Source: CBFHSF01 sp965661055
Lineage (GTDB): Bacteria > Bacteroidota > Bacteroidia > Flavobacteriales > Schleiferiaceae
Length of the DNA: 64,000 nucleotides
Assembly: GCA_965661055.1 (NCBI GenBank)
Contig: CBFICS010000007.1
Location: 1 to 64,000, forward strand
Reading direction: 5' to 3'
Shown: positions 50,219-57,433 of the stretch, in pieces
How the letters are laid out: each line of letters opens with the position of its first letter
Position numbering within the stretch: position 1 is the stretch's first letter
Made by a program: the position numbers and the translations under genes
The notes under the pieces: generated by a model
What the model was told of the DNA's origin: nothing
Database searches by the model: none
Seen by the model: the letters and a program-made list of their open reading frames with translations, nothing else

Positions 50219-51461
50219 TTGCCCTTTTGTTCTTTGGCTTCTGTTTATTGCCTTTGTAGTTTTTATTGAAGGGCTTTTTACCATTCTTTTTTTTCGATTT
50301 TTTCTTTTCCTCGATAGACCACTCAGGACCTTTGGCAAATCCTTCTGGTAAATCCGGTGTGTCAACAACAGATTCAATCAGTTCCTCAATATAGAAAAAC
50401 TTTCTCATGTCTGCTGGGTTCACTAGAGTAATGGCTTCTCCCTTGGTTTCTGCCCTAGCGGTTCTTCCTATTCGGTGGACGTAATCTTCAGGATTGTTTG
50501 GGACGTCGTAATTAATGACCAGGTTAATGTCCTTTATGTCAATTCCTCTGCTTAATACATCCGTCGCTACGACAATTCGAGTTTTTTTACTCCTGAAATC
50601 TGCTAAAACACTTTCTCTTTCAGCTTGCTCAAAGTCAGAGGACATTGATTTTACCGAATATCCTTTTCTTTTTAGCGCTCTAAAAACGTCGTTTACAGAG
50701 GTTTTTCTAGAGCAGAAAATAATGATGCTGTTGTAATTGTCTCTATCCTTTAGAATAGATTCAACCAGCGGAAGTTTTTGTTCATTGTAGGTAAGGTATT
50801 TCTTTTGGCTTACCCCCGCGGCAGGTTTTGAAATTGAAAGACTGATTTCAAAAGGGTCGTGTAAAAGATCTCTTGCCAGGTCTCTAATTTTTAAAGGCAT
50901 GGTGGCGCTGAAAAGTAGGTTTTGTCTCTTTTCAGGGAGAAATGACGCGATTTTTAAAATATCATCTCTAAATCCCATGTCTAACATTCGATCAGCTTCG
51001 TCAAGTATAAAGTGCTTCACCTTGTCAAACTTCACGTAACCCATTCTCAAATGAGAAAGTAGTTTTCCTGGAGTGGCAATAATGATGTCGGTTCCTTTGG
51101 TTAAGGCGGTTTTTTCTTTTTCAAACCCTGCGCCTGTGCCGCCTCCTAGAACGGTAGCACTGTGAGCATCTACAAAATATGAAAAGCCTTGCACCTGGTT
51201 GTCAATTTGGGTGGCAAGTTCTCGTGTAGGGACGATAACCACCGTTGAGGTACCACTGTGGTTTCCCTCTGTAATTTGGTGTAAAATCGGCAGAATGAAG
51301 GCAGCGGTTTTACCCGTTCCGGTTTGAGCACATGCAATCACATCTCTTCCTTGAATGATGCTGGGCATGGTTTGTTCTTGAACGGGAGTGGCTTTTTCAA
51401 AGCCCATATAAGAGATGGCTTCTATGATCTGATCATTAAGCCCTAATGTTTTAAAATCCAT
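50208..51461 (-). CDS. DEAD-box RNA helicase
   Basis: 417 residues from the ATG at 51461; an upstream frame extension has no family resemblance. Helicase motifs in order: Q motif GFEKATPVQEQTMP, I AQTGTGKTAA, Ia PTRELATQ, II DEAD (LDEADRMLDMGF), III SAT, V ATDVLSRGID and VI HRIGRTAR. A basic tail of about 40 residues (KKSKKKNGKKPFNKN...) binds RNA. It belongs to the RhlE-like group, working in ribosome assembly or cold growth. It is the first gene of the minus-strand unit that goes on to the lipoproteins. Confidence 0.93.
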   Translation of the reverse strand: MDFKTLGLNDQIIEAISYMGFEKATPVQEQTMPSIIQGRDVIACAQTGTGKTAAFILPILHQITEGNHSGTSTVVIVPTRELATQIDNQVQGFSYFVDAHSATVLGGGTGAGFEKEKTALTKGTDIIIATPGKLLSHLRMGYVKFDKVKHFILDEADRMLDMGFRDDILKIASFLPEKRQNLLFSATMPLKIRDLARDLLHDPFEISLSISKPAAGVSQKKYLTYNEQKLPLVESILKDRDNYNSIIIFCSRKTSVNDVFRALKRKGYSVKSMSSDFEQAERESVLADFRSKKTRIVVATDVLSRGIDIKDINLVINYDVPNNPEDYVHRIGRTARAETKGEAITLVNPADMRKFFYIEELIESVVDTPDLPEGFAKGPEWSIEEKKKSKKKNGKKPFNKNYKGNKQKPKNKRANDK

Positions 51462-51624
51462 GGTTGAAAGGTCGCTATTTTTTTGCAAAGGCCTAAAGGT
51501 TCTCTGAAAAATATGATAGGGAAAGGGATGAACAACACAACAAGAGATCATGTAGACAGCCGAAGTTTTGTCTTTCACTAGTTTCAAATCCCAAAACCTC
51601 AGTCCCTAGAATTGTCCTTAAACA

Positions 51625-51656
51625 AAAAAGACCACATCGAAAGATGTGGTCTTTTT
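51625..51656. terminator. Terminator of tRNA-Phe
   Basis: A 14-bp perfect stem (AAAAAGACCACATC, loop GAAA, and its complement) with U-runs possible on both strands. On the minus strand it lies right after the tRNA. Confidence 0.9.
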
Positions 51657-51659
51657 GTG

Positions 51660-51732
51660 TGGTGCCACCAGGAATCGAACCAGGGACACAAGGATTTTCA
51701 GTCCTTTGCTCTACCAACTGAGCTATGGCACC
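51660..51732 (-). tRNA. tRNA-Phe (anticodon GAA)
   Basis: 73 nucleotides on the minus strand. The acceptor stem GGTGCCA/TGGCACC, D arm (TAGCTCAGTTGGTAGAGCA), anticodon arm AAGGACTGAAAATCCTT with GAA, and T arm CCTGGTTCGATTCCTGG fold as a standard tRNA. The discriminator is A and no CCA is encoded. A terminator follows and a TAnnTTTG box precedes it. Confidence 0.96.
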
Positions 51733-51748
51733 ATTGCGTTAGCGGCGG

Positions 51749-51756
51749 CAAATCTA
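51749..51756 (-). promoter_or_regulatory. -7 box of tRNA-Phe with GC-rich discriminator
   Basis: The minus strand reads TAGATTTG followed by CCGCCGC, 16 bases before the mature tRNA 5' end. A TTG stands 22 bases further upstream. Confidence 0.65.
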
Positions 51757-51799
51757 AAGAAAAAATATCAATTTGTGCAACTTATTTTAGCCCATAATG

Positions 51800-51807
51800 T
51801 ACCTTTG
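51800..51807 (+). promoter_or_regulatory. -7 box four bases from the coaX start codon
   Basis: TACCTTTG is followed by GGGT and the ATG at 51812, the same four-base gap as the M16 promoter at 8622. This argues for a leaderless mRNA and for the 51812 start rather than the in-frame ATG at 51797, which would lie upstream of the start site. Confidence 0.65.
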
Positions 51808-51811
51808 GGGT

Positions 51812-52531
51812 ATGAATTTTTCCTTTGATGCTGGAAATACGAGAGTTAGACTCTCTATTTTTTTAGAAAAAGATTTAATTGAGCAAAAAGTTTTTCATCG
51901 ACTTGATGAAATTATGGAATTAGACCTTAGTCAGGCCACAGGAATAATTTATTGCTCTGTTAGAAAAGACGATGCCCAGATCAAAGAATTTTTGCGCAAT
52001 AAGGGCGGAATAATCTTGTCTTCAAAAACACCATTGCCGTTTAGTACCCATCAATATAAAACTCCGGTTACCTTGGGGGCGGACAGAATTGCCCTGGTTG
52101 CTGCGGCAGTAGACTTATATCCAGGTAAAAACAGTTTGGTGATAGATGCAGGAACTTGCATTACTTATGACTTTGTCTCTTCTGAGGCTGATTATTTAGG
52201 GGGAATTATTTCTCCTGGAGTATCTATGAGGGCTAAAGCCATGGGAAACATGACTCAAGCTCTACCAATAGTTTCACCTCCCTACTTTAACGAAATTTTA
52301 GGAAAATCAACTGAAGAATGCCTAGGAGCGGGGGTTTCCAGGGCTGTCACAGCAGAAATTTCTGGAATAATAAATGAATTTACCCAGCGTTTTGGTGAGG
52401 TAAATGTGATTTTTACGGGAGGAGACACGGAACTCTTGGTCACCCCACTAAAAAATAACATCTTTGCAGACCCTGAAATATTAATGAAAGGATTGAACGC
52501 AATCTTAAAGTACAATGTCGATAAAATTTAG
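51812..52531 (+). CDS. coaX: Type III pantothenate kinase
   Basis: 239 residues from the ATG at 51812. FDAGNTRVRLSIF is the phosphate-1 motif, TLGADRIALVAAA and VIDAGTCITYD the Mg/ATP and pantothenate-site motifs, and FTGGDTELL the adenosine region, all of the ASKHA fold. It makes phosphopantothenate from pantothenate, the first step of CoA synthesis. CoaX uses a monovalent cation and is not feedback-inhibited by CoA. It overlaps the following outer-membrane protein gene by 17 bases and is the first gene of an envelope gene run. Confidence 0.94.
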   Translation: MNFSFDAGNTRVRLSIFLEKDLIEQKVFHRLDEIMELDLSQATGIIYCSVRKDDAQIKEFLRNKGGIILSSKTPLPFSTHQYKTPVTLGADRIALVAAAVDLYPGKNSLVIDAGTCITYDFVSSEADYLGGIISPGVSMRAKAMGNMTQALPIVSPPYFNEILGKSTEECLGAGVSRAVTAEISGIINEFTQRFGEVNVIFTGGDTELLVTPLKNNIFADPEILMKGLNAILKYNVDKI

Positions 52532-53885
52532 AGTCACTTTAGTATTGATTTTCGGAACGATTTTGATGCAGGCTCAAGTGAACTCTGTAAGTCCTTTTTC
52601 TCTTTTTGGATTAGGTGATAAATCAAACGGAATTTTTGCTCAGCAACAAGGTATGGGAGGAGTGTTCCAAGCCTTGAGAAGTCCATACTCTGTAAATCGA
52701 GGTAATCCTGCGTCATACTCAGGATTAGATTTGGTAACGGTTGACTTTGGTGGGATACATAAATTTGTTTGGCAATCAACGGGGAACTCTGATCCCGTAG
52801 CAAATTCAACGGGTTATTTTAATTATTTGGCCTTTGGATTTCCCGTTACGAATAATTGGGGTATGGCCTTTGCAATTACGCCTTACTCCATTATCGGCTA
52901 TGACATTAGGACCACGGTAAACTCTGCAGATTATGGTCCAACGACTTATAAATTCATAGGCTCTGGAGGAATAAACAAGGTGACTTGGGGGAACTCTGTA
53001 AACATTTACAAAGGATTGTCGTTAGGAGTGAATGCCAACTATTTGTTTGGAACTACCGATACCAGAAGAGATGCAGAATTTTCTGATCGCAGCATATACA
53101 ATACAAGACTAAAAACAGAAACTACGGTGAGTGATTTTGGTTTTGAGGTTGGAGCACAATACGAAACCACTTGGAACGCAAAAAAGAGCCAAGCCCAGAA
53201 TCCTCAAAATCTAAAAGAAAACCATGATCGGTTTTTGATCTTGGGTGCTACTTACGGGTTTGGAAGTAATTTAAATGCTACCCAAACCGGAGTAGGTTAT
53301 ACCTACGCTCTTTCAAATTCTGGAGTTGAAATTCCTCAAGATACAGGGTCTTTTTACGAAGACCGAGGTGGCAGCATTAAGTTACCTACCAGTATAGGAG
53401 GAGGTATTGCCTACGGAAAACGTGTTCCTGAATTAAAGATTAACGCCTGGAAAGTAGAGGCAGATTTCAATATGGTTCAATGGGGTGGTTTCGAGCCTTT
53501 TGATGGTTCACCTTCTGGTTTGACGAATTCTTGGAAGGCGTCTTTAGGAGGTTACTTTATTCCCAATTATACTTTTGGTAACACCAATAGAAGAGGGAAT
53601 TATTTTGAAGCTATTAAGTATAGGTTTGGTTTGTTTTATGAAAACACTAATATTTCATTTAACAATGAGCCAGTTCCTGATTATGGTTTTACCTTTGGCA
53701 TGGACTTGCCATTTAAAACAAAATCAGCAGATCCAAACGACATCAAGTTGTCAACCATAAATATTGGCATAGTCTTTGGCAGAAGAGGATTAGTGGACGA
53801 TGGTTCCCTAAATGAAAAGTATATCAATTTGTATTTTGGAATAAACCTGAATGATAAGTGGTTTAGGAAATTTAAATATCGTTAA
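52515..53885 (+). CDS. Outer-membrane protein (FadL-like barrel)
   Basis: 456 residues with a signal peptide (about 1-20, ending LMQAQ). The N-terminal SVSPFSLFGLGDKSNGIFAQQQGMGGVF and NPASYSGLDLVTVDFGG recall FadL/TodX-type barrels in Bacteroidota. Many alternating strands follow (WGMAFAITPYSIIGYD, LSLGVNANYLFG, RFLILGATYGFGSN). The end NLYFGINLNDKWFRKFKYR fits an outer-membrane barrel. Substrate unknown. Coupled to coaX by overlap and 12 bases before the TPR gene, an arrangement I recall as conserved in Flavobacteriia. Confidence 0.83.
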   Translation: MSIKFRVTLVLIFGTILMQAQVNSVSPFSLFGLGDKSNGIFAQQQGMGGVFQALRSPYSVNRGNPASYSGLDLVTVDFGGIHKFVWQSTGNSDPVANSTGYFNYLAFGFPVTNNWGMAFAITPYSIIGYDIRTTVNSADYGPTTYKFIGSGGINKVTWGNSVNIYKGLSLGVNANYLFGTTDTRRDAEFSDRSIYNTRLKTETTVSDFGFEVGAQYETTWNAKKSQAQNPQNLKENHDRFLILGATYGFGSNLNATQTGVGYTYALSNSGVEIPQDTGSFYEDRGGSIKLPTSIGGGIAYGKRVPELKINAWKVEADFNMVQWGGFEPFDGSPSGLTNSWKASLGGYFIPNYTFGNTNRRGNYFEAIKYRFGLFYENTNISFNNEPVPDYGFTFGMDLPFKTKSADPNDIKLSTINIGIVFGRRGLVDDGSLNEKYINLYFGINLNDKWFRKFKYR

Positions 53886-53897
53886 AAACAAAGTTTA

Positions 53898-55313
53898 ATG
53901 AAACGTTACATTTTATTTTTAGTTGCCCTTGTGGGGATGTATAGTGCAGATGCACAGAAAAAGTGGGGAGACACTCCAGCAGATTCTGTAAAGTGTTGGG
54001 AGCAATATAATATTTATGGTTCTTCTTATCAAGCGAAAGCATATTTAGATGCTTATGACGCTTGGTATCACGTTTATACCAATTGTCCTGGTGCTAGTAA
54101 AAACACTTTTATCATGGCTCCAAGAATTCTTGATGCTAAGATCGAATCAGTGAAAGACCCTGTAGAAATTCAAAAGCTTCAAGAGCTTTACTTGAAAATG
54201 TATGATGATCGTTTGGTTTACTTCCCAGGAAAGGAAGGGTATGTAGCCGGTCAAAAAGCCTTAAAATACGAAAGGTTTTACGAGGATAGCATCAAACAAT
54301 CTTACGCGTTGTTCCAAAACGCATATAAGTTAGATGGATATGACATCAGCCCTTCAGTAATGAACGGATACTTCTTGAGTTCAGTTAGAATGTTTAACAA
54401 CAAAGACATCGACCTTGAAGAACTTGTTGAAACTTATAACATCATCTCTGAAGCTATCGAGAAAAACAACAACGAATTAAATGTTGAGATTAAAGAGTTT
54501 TTGACCAAGAAAGAAAATGGTCAATTAGACGCCAAAGGAGAGAAGAAACTAGATCGTACCGAAAGAATTTTAGATGGTTATGACAAAGTAGGAGGAAACA
54601 TCGAGAAAATGATGAGCTCTGTTCTTACTTGTGAAAGACTACCTATTCTTTACAACGAAACAAGTTTTGAGCAAAACAAAACAAATGCAGTATGGTTGCG
54701 AAGAGGAATTAAAGCATTCCAAAAGGAAAATACTGATGAGGAAGGAAACGTATCTGACTGTACTTCTGATCCTATTTTCTTCAAAATGGCAGAAGCATTG
54801 TTTGCTATAGAGCCAAGCGCAACTGCTGCCAGAGGTATGGCAGGAATTGCCTTTAAGAACAAAGATTACGCTAAAGTGGTAGAGTACTCTAAGCAGGCAG
54901 CTGATGAAGAAAAAGATCCTAAAAAGCAAGCCAATGATTACTATAAAATTGCGGCTGCTTACCAGAAAATGGGATCGCTTTCTAACGCCAAAACGTATGC
55001 TTTAAAAGCGGCAGCTGGTAGAAAAGATTGGGGTGCACCGCAAATTCTATTAGCTACTATCTATGCTGATGCAGCAGGAAGCTGTGGAGCAGATGCCTTT
55101 GAAAAGAACGCTGTTTACTGGGCGGCTATAAATAAAGCTTCCTACGCAAAATCAATTGACCCTTCAGTGTCAAAAATTGCAAACAGCTTGATTTCTGCCT
55201 ACCAGAAGTCCGTTCCAGATAAGTCTGTTTGTTTCCAGTTAGGACATAAAGAAGGAGAGAAATACACAATAGGTTGTTGGATTAATGAATCTATTACCGT
55301 TAGATTTTATTGA
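53898..55313 (+). CDS. Secreted tetratricopeptide-repeat protein
   Basis: 471 residues with a signal peptide (about 1-19, ending SADAQ). KKWGDTPADSVKCWEQYNIYGSS is followed by TPR-like helices (AYDAWYHVYTNCPGASKN, PKKQANDYYKIAAAYQKMGSLSNAKTYALKAAAGRKDWG). Four cysteines sit in mature loops. It is probably periplasmic and may act with the preceding barrel and following LptC in outer-membrane assembly; that is inference from gene order. Confidence 0.83.
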   Translation: MKRYILFLVALVGMYSADAQKKWGDTPADSVKCWEQYNIYGSSYQAKAYLDAYDAWYHVYTNCPGASKNTFIMAPRILDAKIESVKDPVEIQKLQELYLKMYDDRLVYFPGKEGYVAGQKALKYERFYEDSIKQSYALFQNAYKLDGYDISPSVMNGYFLSSVRMFNNKDIDLEELVETYNIISEAIEKNNNELNVEIKEFLTKKENGQLDAKGEKKLDRTERILDGYDKVGGNIEKMMSSVLTCERLPILYNETSFEQNKTNAVWLRRGIKAFQKENTDEEGNVSDCTSDPIFFKMAEALFAIEPSATAARGMAGIAFKNKDYAKVVEYSKQAADEEKDPKKQANDYYKIAAAYQKMGSLSNAKTYALKAAAGRKDWGAPQILLATIYADAAGSCGADAFEKNAVYWAAINKASYAKSIDPSVSKIANSLISAYQKSVPDKSVCFQLGHKEGEKYTIGCWINESITVRFY

Positions 55314-55315
55314 GA

Positions 55316-55900
55316 ATGAACCTTTCAATAAATAAAATCAAGAGCATTGCAGTCACTTCGATTGCAGTGCTCTTTTTTTATGGTTGCGAGAACGATTTGG
55401 AACAAGTGAAGATTGTTTCAACCAATGATGAGGAACGCAAACCCATGGAGATTCAAAAGGATATAGAATACATATATACGGACTCTGCTAGGGTGACCTT
55501 AAGACTTTTAGCTCCGCTGGCTGAAAATTATCCTCAACTTGAAGAACCTTATCTTGAATTTAATGAAGGACTAGAAGTCATTTTCTACAAAAACGAAGTT
55601 GAAGATTCCCGTTTGTCAGCCAACTACGGAATCAATTACCCAAACAAAAAAATGTGGGTGGTTAAAGGAAATGTGGTTGTATACAATCAACAAGGAGAAG
55701 AATTAAATACAGAACACTTAGTTTGGGATGTCCCCAAAGAAAGAATATATTCAGAAGAATTTGTAAAAATAACCTCAGAGGGTACTGTTACCACGGGTGA
55801 GGGATTTGAATCAAATCAAGATCTGACGGATTATAGAATTAAAAAAGTTACCGGAATAATTAATATTGAAGACGATGTACAAGATGTTGAGGGTAGTTGA
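55316..55900 (+). CDS. lptC: LPS export periplasmic protein LptC
   Basis: 194 residues from the ATG at 55316, three bases after the preceding stop. An N-terminal anchor is followed by Cys (VLFFYGCEND), giving a lipoprotein-like start. The body (PMEIQKDIEYIYTDSARVTLRLLAPLAENYP; YGINYPNKKMWVVKGNVVVYNQQGEELNTEHLVWD; IYSEEFVKITSEGTVTTGEGFESNQDLTDYRI) is the beta-jellyroll of LptC. It passes LPS across the periplasm to LptA. It overlaps the next small gene by 17 bases. Confidence 0.9.
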   Translation: MNLSINKIKSIAVTSIAVLFFYGCENDLEQVKIVSTNDEERKPMEIQKDIEYIYTDSARVTLRLLAPLAENYPQLEEPYLEFNEGLEVIFYKNEVEDSRLSANYGINYPNKKMWVVKGNVVVYNQQGEELNTEHLVWDVPKERIYSEEFVKITSEGTVTTGEGFESNQDLTDYRIKKVTGIINIEDDVQDVEGS

Positions 55901-56075
55901 GATCATGTGGCTTGTCATAGCGGCAGTTTGCGCTTACGAAGTGGTAATGAGAATTAATCAGCCTTTTGATGATAGATTTTATATTTTTGCAGGAGGAGTG
56001 GTTCTCGGTATTTTTATGTACTTTTTCAGAAGAAGTTCACGAATAAAAATGGAATCTCGCCGCAAACAACAATAG
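55884..56075 (+). CDS. Small membrane protein after lptC
   Basis: 63 residues from the ATG at 55884; starts at 55875 (ATG) and 55866 (TTG) are also open, all inside the end of lptC. Two hydrophobic segments (VVEIMWLVIAAVCAYEVVMR and FYIFAGGVVLGIFMYFF) flank a short loop, and the C-terminus is basic (RRSSRIKMESRRKQQ). No family known to me. Its position between lptC and the CNNM/CorC gene is, as I recall, conserved in Flavobacteriia. Confidence 0.75.
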   Translation: MLRVVEIMWLVIAAVCAYEVVMRINQPFDDRFYIFAGGVVLGIFMYFFRRSSRIKMESRRKQQ

Positions 56076-56081
56076 CATTTT

Positions 56082-57341
56082 ATGGGCACTACGCTCTTAG
56101 TTATTTTAGCCACCTTAGTTCTATCGGCCTTCTTTTCCGGAATGGAGATAGCCTTCTTGTCGGCCAATAGACTACATATTGAATTAGAGAGTAAAAAGGG
56201 GAACTTTCCTTTCAATTTAGTCTCTTTTCTAGTGAAAAGACCCTCTCGCTATATTGCTACTATGCTGGTAGGAAACAATATTGCTCTGGTTCTTTACGGT
56301 CTTTATATGCCAGAAGTTTTAGATCCTATCTTAGGACAAATCAACATCGCTTGGCTATTGCTGCTTATTCAAACAGTAATTTCTACCATAATTATTCTCT
56401 TCTTAGCAGAGTATTTACCCAAGGCATATTTTAATGCCAATGCCAATGTAATGTTGAAGTGGTTTGCCTTGCCTACCATTCTTTTTTACGGGCTGTTTTA
56501 TGTCGTGGTAAGCTTCATGATGTTTATTTCTAATAGCATGTTAAAGCTGATTTTTCACAAAGATATAGACGAAGATCAACCCGTGTTTTCAAAAATTGAC
56601 CTCGACCATTTTATCCAAGAAAATACGGCCAATAAAGATGAGCAAGAAGAAGTAGATCACGAGATTGAAATCTTTCAAAATGCCCTCGATTTCTCTGAGC
56701 AAAAGGCCAGAGAAATGATGATTCCTCGAACCGAAATAATGGCAATCCCAGTAGATACTTCCATAGAGACTCTGACGAGTTTATTTATTGAGAACGGATA
56801 CTCAAAACTATTGGTTTATGAAGAAAATATGGATAATCTCATCGGCTATGTTCACGCCTATGAATTGTTTAAGAAGCCCTCTGATGTTCGCTCAATTTTG
56901 AGGCCTGTCTCTTTTATTCCAGAATCTATGACCGCTGATCAGCTGCTGAATCAGTTTACCAAAGAAAAGAGAAATATTGCTGTAGTGGTTGATGAGTTTG
57001 GTGGCACCTCGGGTATGATAACCCTTGAAGATGTTGTGGAAGAAATTTTTGGTGAAATAGATGATGAGCACGATACTGAAGCGCTTATTGAACGCGCTAT
57101 TGATGAAAACACCTTCTTGTTTAGTGCCCGACAAGAAATAGATCACCTCAATGATGAGTATGATTTAAACCTGCCAGAAAGCGAAAATTATTCCACCCTA
57201 GGTGGATATATTACCCAACAATTAGAAAGCATCCCTGAAAAGGGAGAGAAGTTTACTTTGGGCCATTTGAGGTTTGAAATCATTAATGTTAGCTCAAACA
57301 GAATTGAAGATGTTAAGGTGAAAATCATCTCAGATGAATAA
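56082..57341 (+). CDS. CNNM/CorC family transporter-like protein
   Basis: 419 residues. The DUF21 membrane domain (VLSAFFSGMEIAFLSANRL and helices to residue 150) is followed by a CBS pair (MIPRTEIMAIPVD; VVVDEFGGTSGMITLEDVVEEIFGE) and a CorC/HlyC C-terminal domain. It is of the same family as GldE at 19521-20855. Members handle Mg or other divalent cations; the old name hemolysin is misleading. Its start is six bases after the small membrane protein gene. Confidence 0.9.
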   Translation: MGTTLLVILATLVLSAFFSGMEIAFLSANRLHIELESKKGNFPFNLVSFLVKRPSRYIATMLVGNNIALVLYGLYMPEVLDPILGQINIAWLLLLIQTVISTIIILFLAEYLPKAYFNANANVMLKWFALPTILFYGLFYVVVSFMMFISNSMLKLIFHKDIDEDQPVFSKIDLDHFIQENTANKDEQEEVDHEIEIFQNALDFSEQKAREMMIPRTEIMAIPVDTSIETLTSLFIENGYSKLLVYEENMDNLIGYVHAYELFKKPSDVRSILRPVSFIPESMTADQLLNQFTKEKRNIAVVVDEFGGTSGMITLEDVVEEIFGEIDDEHDTEALIERAIDENTFLFSARQEIDHLNDEYDLNLPESENYSTLGGYITQQLESIPEKGEKFTLGHLRFEIINVSSNRIEDVKVKIISDE

Positions 57342-57399
57342 ATATTGACATTTTCTAAAAATTACCCCCCTCTTTTTTCAAAAAATTCATAGGCAATTG

Positions 57400-57407
57400 T
57401 ATATTCG
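57400..57407 (+). promoter_or_regulatory. Variant -7 box for ppiD
   Basis: TATATTCG differs by one base from TAnnTTTG and lies 26 bases before the ATG at 57434. adk has the same TTCG ending. Confidence 0.4.
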
Positions 57408-57433
57408 CAATCTTGAATAAAAACTATTAATTA

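Noticed and set aside
50219..50377. 53-residue extension of the SnoaL-like lipoprotein
   Set aside because: It lies in the DEAD-box coding region, and the lipoprotein signal starts at 50218.
51462..51587. 42-residue extension of the DEAD-box helicase
   Set aside because: It has no helicase-family resemblance; the Q-motif region is right for the ATG at 51461.
56082..57341. Hemolysin
   Set aside because: The domain set (DUF21, CBS pair, CorC) is a cation-handling family; the hemolysin name is historical.
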